Source: an uncultured Elusimicrobium sp. (GTDB lineage Bacteria > Elusimicrobiota > Elusimicrobia > Elusimicrobiales > Elusimicrobiaceae). From it: DNA of 8,308 bases. The notes below the pieces were generated by a model. That model was given only the letters and a program-made list of their open reading frames with translations, was not told the DNA's origin and searched no databases. The stretch covers positions 1-8,308 of the forward strand of contig CACXHA010000050.1 in assembly GCA_902767385.1 (NCBI GenBank), in the 5' to 3' direction. The translations under genes and the position numbers were made by a program. This document shows positions 6,942 through 8,308 of this stretch, in pieces; the first letter of the stretch is position 1; each line of letters opens with the position of its first letter.

Positions 6942-6952
6942 ATTATATTATA
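6942..6952 (-). promoter_or_regulatory. Candidate -10 element(s) in front of rlmN
   Basis: Two overlapping TATAAT hexamers read on the minus strand at 6952-6947 and 6947-6942. They lie just before the rlmN ATG (6936). No good -35 is visible at 16-18 bases. If used, the mRNA would be almost leaderless, or the true promoter may lie further upstream. Confidence 0.35.
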
Positions 6953-6974
6953 CATTTTGCCGCAAGTAGCCGCC

Positions 6975-7078
6975 ACTTTGGAGGCACTTGAAAGCCCTTA
7001 AAGGGGTGCCCCGGGGAGACGAGGAACCCCGGGGCGAATTGTTTACGTGATAAGTGTAGGGCTTGCGTGCCACAAAGT
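6975..7078. repeat. Nested inverted repeat at the end of the cysteine-rich gene
   Basis: The outer arms are 6975-6998 (ACTTTG...GGCAC...AAGCCCT) and 7058-7078 (AGGGCTTGCGTGCCACAAAGT). They pair imperfectly over about 20 bases. The inner arms 7008-7016 (GCCCCGGGG) and 7027-7035 (CCCCGGGGC) pair perfectly around a 10-base loop, and each arm contains the self-complementary CCCCGGGG. The outer arm touches the stop codon of the cysteine-rich gene. No T-tract follows on either strand, so ordinary Rho-independent termination is doubtful. It may be a dispersed palindromic repeat or an RNA 3'-end structure. Confidence 0.6.
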
Positions 7079-8307
7079 TAGGAACATAATGTAACGCCGG
7101 AGGGACAATAACTCTTGCTTTTTGCTCTACAACAGGACCCCGATTTAAAAGTAGCCCCTTTACAACCATCTTTAACGCTTGCTCTACACTCACCTCCGGA
7201 TTGAATGACAGCTCCATTACATCCATCAGCAATTCTACCTTCACAGTAACTTCCGCTAGGAATCGTTACACCTTGGCACGCCTTCGCTCCTGAGGCATAG
7301 CAATAACTTCCTGTTTTAAGTGTAATTCCTCTGCAAGCATCTTCTACGGTTCCGGCACAATAAGCTCCCCCTGTAAAGGTAGATCCACGGCATCCATACG
7401 CGGCTGTTGCACTACAATAAACAGATCCTGTATTTCCTGTTTCTTGAATAAAAGTGGAATAACTACAAGCATTTGTTGCATTTGCCTGACAGAAAGCATG
7501 TCCTGAACTATAACCTCTAAACTTAGAATAACTACAGACCTCAGCTCCTTCACCTGTACAACCTTTTATACCGTAGTTAGTTGTATTACTTTCATAGGAA
7601 GCATAAGCGCAGGCACCTTTTACGGAGCTTGTACATCTCCAATTAGAACATGCACTACTCCAGTTGCTCCAACCGCTCCATTCCGTTCCAGCGGCGTTAC
7701 ACGTGGCACTGCGAGTACGAACAGTACCTGAAGAATAACAGGTGTTTGTTTCATCATCCGGTTTAGCCGGGCATCCACTGGTGTCCCCTGTATATTCTGT
7801 CCCCCACAACCCCGTTTCGTAATTGCACGAGGCCGTACCGGTGTATTTACCACATCCTAACGGACAAGTAAGTTGTTGCGTAGGAGCGACCCCTTCACAA
7901 TTATATCCGCAGTTAGTTCGGTCATAATTGGGGGTCCACTCATTATTTTCACAACTGTAACTGATTGTCATCTCTCCACGCGTATAATCCCCATCACAGT
8001 CAGTTGTTCCTCCGTTGGGTGCCGGGGTACACGCACTATGGTCCCACGCATCTAATGCAGTCCATACCCCATTAGTGCTACACGCATATTGCTGTACTTC
8101 TAATCCACATGTTTGGGCATTGTAATTATCTTTACAACTACGCGTGTTATTGGGTTTATTTCCCGCAACACAACATAAGTGTTTATCCCACGCTGGCTCC
8201 GTCCATGCGTTGTTTTGGCACGTTACCGTGCGTGTCATCTTGGCGTTTACTCCGTTATCACAATTTTGTTCTTCAGCAGGTTTGCTAGGACATGTACTCC
8301 AATTTGC
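7078..8307 (-). CDS. Cysteine-rich modular repeat protein, probably surface-exposed or secreted (5' end outside window)
   Basis: The last 409 residues and a TAA stop are present, and the frame is open through the right edge. An internal ATG at 8238 is not a credible start because the repeat pattern continues upstream of it. The N-terminal visible part consists of five modules of 40-48 residues (8307-7648). They share a loose pattern of Lys-Pro or Pro, a Cys, a short strand, a second Cys, one or more Trp, and a closing Cys. The C-terminal part (from 7617) is an array with 19-residue units, each with Cys at positions 3 and 14. Many paired cysteines with Gly, Ser, Thr and Asn predict disulfide-bonded extracellular strands rather than a cytoplasmic enzyme. 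No catalytic motif is visible. The missing N-terminus would decide whether it is a pilin-like, autotransported or Sec-secreted protein. Adhesion is a guess. Confidence 0.85.
   Translation of the reverse strand, partial: ANWSTCPSKPAEEQNCDNGVNAKMTRTVTCQNNAWTEPAWDKHLCCVAGNKPNNTRSCKDNYNAQTCGLEVQQYACSTNGVWTALDAWDHSACTPAPNGGTTDCDGDYTRGEMTISYSCENNEWTPNYDRTNCGYNCEGVAPTQQLTCPLGCGKYTGTASCNYETGLWGTEYTGDTSGCPAKPDDETNTCYSSGTVRTRSATCNAAGTEWSGWSNWSSACSNWRCTSSVKGACAYASYESNTTNYGIKGCTGEGAEVCSYSKFRGYSSGHAFCQANATNACSYSTFIQETGNTGSVYCSATAAYGCRGSTFTGGAYCAGTVEDACRGITLKTGSYCYASGAKACQGVTIPSGSYCEGRIADGCNGAVIQSGGECRASVKDGCKGATFKSGSCCRAKSKSYCPSGVTLCS
7114..7398 (-). repeat. Five tandem 57-bp (19-residue) cysteine repeats
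   Basis: The units are 7398-7342, 7341-7285, 7284-7228, 7227-7171 and 7170-7114, with no gaps. An example is DACRGITLKTGSYCYASGA, with the consensus xxCxG(x5)GxxC at fixed positions. Three longer, degenerate units (25, 23 and 25 residues) precede them at 7617-7399. The last complete unit is followed by SYCPSGVTLCS. The regular strand-turn periodicity suggests a stacked beta structure held by disulfides. Confidence 0.85.
7648..8307 (-). repeat. Five tandem Trp/Cys modules of 40-48 residues
   Basis: The module boundaries are 8307-8173, 8172-8029, 8028-7909, 7908-7771 and 7770-7648. Each ends in a short Trp-containing segment and a Cys (for example AWTEPAWDKHLC, EWTPNYDRTNC, WSNWSSAC) and has two or more internal cysteines. 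DNA identity between modules is low, so the duplication is old. At least one more module may lie beyond the right edge. Confidence 0.65.
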
Positions 8308-8308
8308 A

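Noticed and set aside
7008..7035. The GC-rich inner hairpin as a Rho-independent terminator for the cysteine-rich gene.
   Set aside because: The stem is strong, but the minus-strand sequence after it is ACCCCTTTAAGGGC with no T-tract. It is kept only as part of a repeat structure.
6948..7244. A 98-codon minus-strand frame across the end of the cysteine-rich gene and the nested palindrome.
   Set aside because: Its first half is an out-of-frame reading of the Cys repeats and its second half reads through the palindrome. It lacks a ribosome site and sensible composition.
7114..7617. The regular repeats considered as a CRISPR array.
   Set aside because: The units are contiguous in-frame coding repeats with diverged DNA and no constant repeat-spacer pattern.
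7344..7853. Shorter minus-strand frames of 69 and 77 codons within the cysteine-rich gene.
   Set aside because: They are out-of-frame shadows of the repeat-coding DNA without starts or domains of their own.

Overview
The window reads almost entirely from the minus strand and looks like a chromosomal piece of a diderm bacterium. It carries a Sec signal peptide, a lipobox lipoprotein, membrane-anchored coiled-coil proteins and a large cysteine-rich secreted-type protein. A gut or host-associated Elusimicrobiota is my best guess. It rests on the general look of the cysteine-rich repeat protein and the PUFA-synthase-like megasynthase beside housekeeping genes, not on a marker gene, so treat it as tentative.

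Layout, right to left (direction of transcription). (a) 7078-8307: the 3' part of a gene for a cysteine-rich modular protein. Five Trp/Cys modules are followed by a C-terminal array of 19-residue repeats; its 5' end is beyond the right edge. (b) 6937-7077: a short intergenic region with a nested inverted repeat (6975-7078) and a TATAAT box. (c) 2824-6936: a compact seven-gene run of rlmN, a small lipoprotein, queC, a periplasmic coiled-coil protein, an aspartokinase-like catalytic domain without ACT domains, a two-helix membrane protein and a membrane-anchored coiled-coil protein. Gaps are 20 nt or less, with TAATG and ATGA overlaps, and a strong hairpin plus T-tract follows at 2761-2796. (d) 2499-2760: an AT-rich regulatory region with five copies of an octamer TT(T/A)GGCAA, two inverted repeats and a good minus-strand promoter. 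(e) 1-2498: the N-terminal 832 residues of a type I polyketide/PUFA-synthase-like protein (KS then malonyl-type AT), running off the left edge.

The rlmN-queC run combines RNA modification (23S rRNA/tRNA methylation and the queuosine precursor) with cell-envelope proteins of unknown function and a stripped-down aspartokinase. Co-expression is clear from the spacing; a shared function is not. The megasynthase has its own promoter and a dense motif cluster, so it is probably regulated separately. No RNA genes, CRISPR arrays, transposases or phage genes were seen.
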